Positions 23,184 to 23,263 of a stretch of DNA of 23,263 bases are shown here, piece after piece. Source of the DNA: Proteobacteria bacterium UBA4656 (GTDB taxonomy: Bacteria > Pseudomonadota > Gammaproteobacteria > Xanthomonadales > Ahniellaceae); contig DHLY01000063.1 of NCBI GenBank assembly GCA_002405525.1, positions 30,975 through 54,237 of the forward strand. Reading direction: 5' to 3'. Both the position numbers and the translations under genes were made by a program. The notes beneath the pieces are model-generated. The model had not been told where the DNA came from, did not search any database, and worked only from the letters and a program-made list of their open reading frames with translations. How positions within the stretch are numbered: the stretch's first letter is position 1; every line of letters starts with the position of its first letter.

Positions 23184-23263
23184 TCAGCTGCCCTCGAAGC
23201 CGTCGCTAAACACCACCGGCTGGCCTGGGCCCGCATCCGCCATGCTGGCGACCCGCAACCCGT
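23184..23263 (-). CDS. C-terminal end of a protein with GFE tail (partial)
   Basis: On the minus strand the frame is open from the window edge to TGA at 23184-23186, giving 25 complete codons that end PVVFSDGFEGS. The V-x-F-x-D-G-F-E ending matches the tails of the proteins at 447-731 and 6926-9178, which are both exported, so this is probably the end of a third secreted protein. Nothing else of it is visible in the window, and its length and domain content are unknown. Confidence 0.65.
   Translation of the reverse strand, partial: GLRVASMADAGPGQPVVFSDGFEGS

Noticed and set aside
1..23263. CRISPR arrays, integrases, phage genes or complete IS elements
   Set aside because: No regularly spaced direct repeats, transposase or integrase coding sequence was seen anywhere in the window.

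Overview
The window is GC-rich chromosomal DNA from a gammaproteobacterium, most likely of the order Lysobacterales (Xanthomonadales), near Rhodanobacteraceae/Lysobacteraceae. This rests on the recC-recB-recD order with ATGA overlaps, the rplM-rpsI pair, a short hydrophobic protein of a type I associate with this order, and secreted proteins ending in a 'GFE' tail. The placement is inferred from gene content and style, without database searches.

Layout. Positions 1-174 hold the tail of a membrane protein. Positions 447-3109 hold two exported proteins on the + strand: a small one ending in a GFE tail, then a 777-residue surface-fibre-like protein with a collagen-like stretch and eight 15-residue head repeats. 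A dead glutathione S-transferase gene follows (3253-3661). Next come SirB1-family and DUF192/PilZ genes on the minus strand, with a small + strand gene between them, and then the translation block rplM-rpsI-tRNA-Gln(CUG), closed by a clear intrinsic terminator. A 750-residue secreted delta-60 repeat protein with a GFE tail occupies 6926-9178. Positions 9382-18085 carry a complete recCBD operon for double-strand break repair, with the expected helicase and nuclease residues in RecB and RecD. After it lie a minus-strand multi-pass membrane protein and a divergent 66-residue membrane protein. An exported protein and a GlxA-type AraC regulator then form a two-gene minus-strand unit. A hairpin-dense, MITE-like segment follows (21025-21165) and runs into the end of a membrane-anchored LytTR regulator. 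The window closes with a divergent outer-membrane beta-barrel gene and the tail of another exported GFE protein.

How the parts relate. The housekeeping blocks (ribosomal proteins, tRNA, RecBCD) look intact and ordinary. The accessory parts are mostly envelope and secretion genes. The most interesting signals are the short C-terminal [LV]-[FL]-x-[ND]-G-F-E tail shared by three otherwise unrelated exported or probably exported proteins, which looks like an uncharacterised sorting or processing tag; the possible mobile element that supplies the last codons and stop of the LytTR gene; and the glutathione S-transferase gene killed by an amber codon, a frameshift and a 3' truncation.
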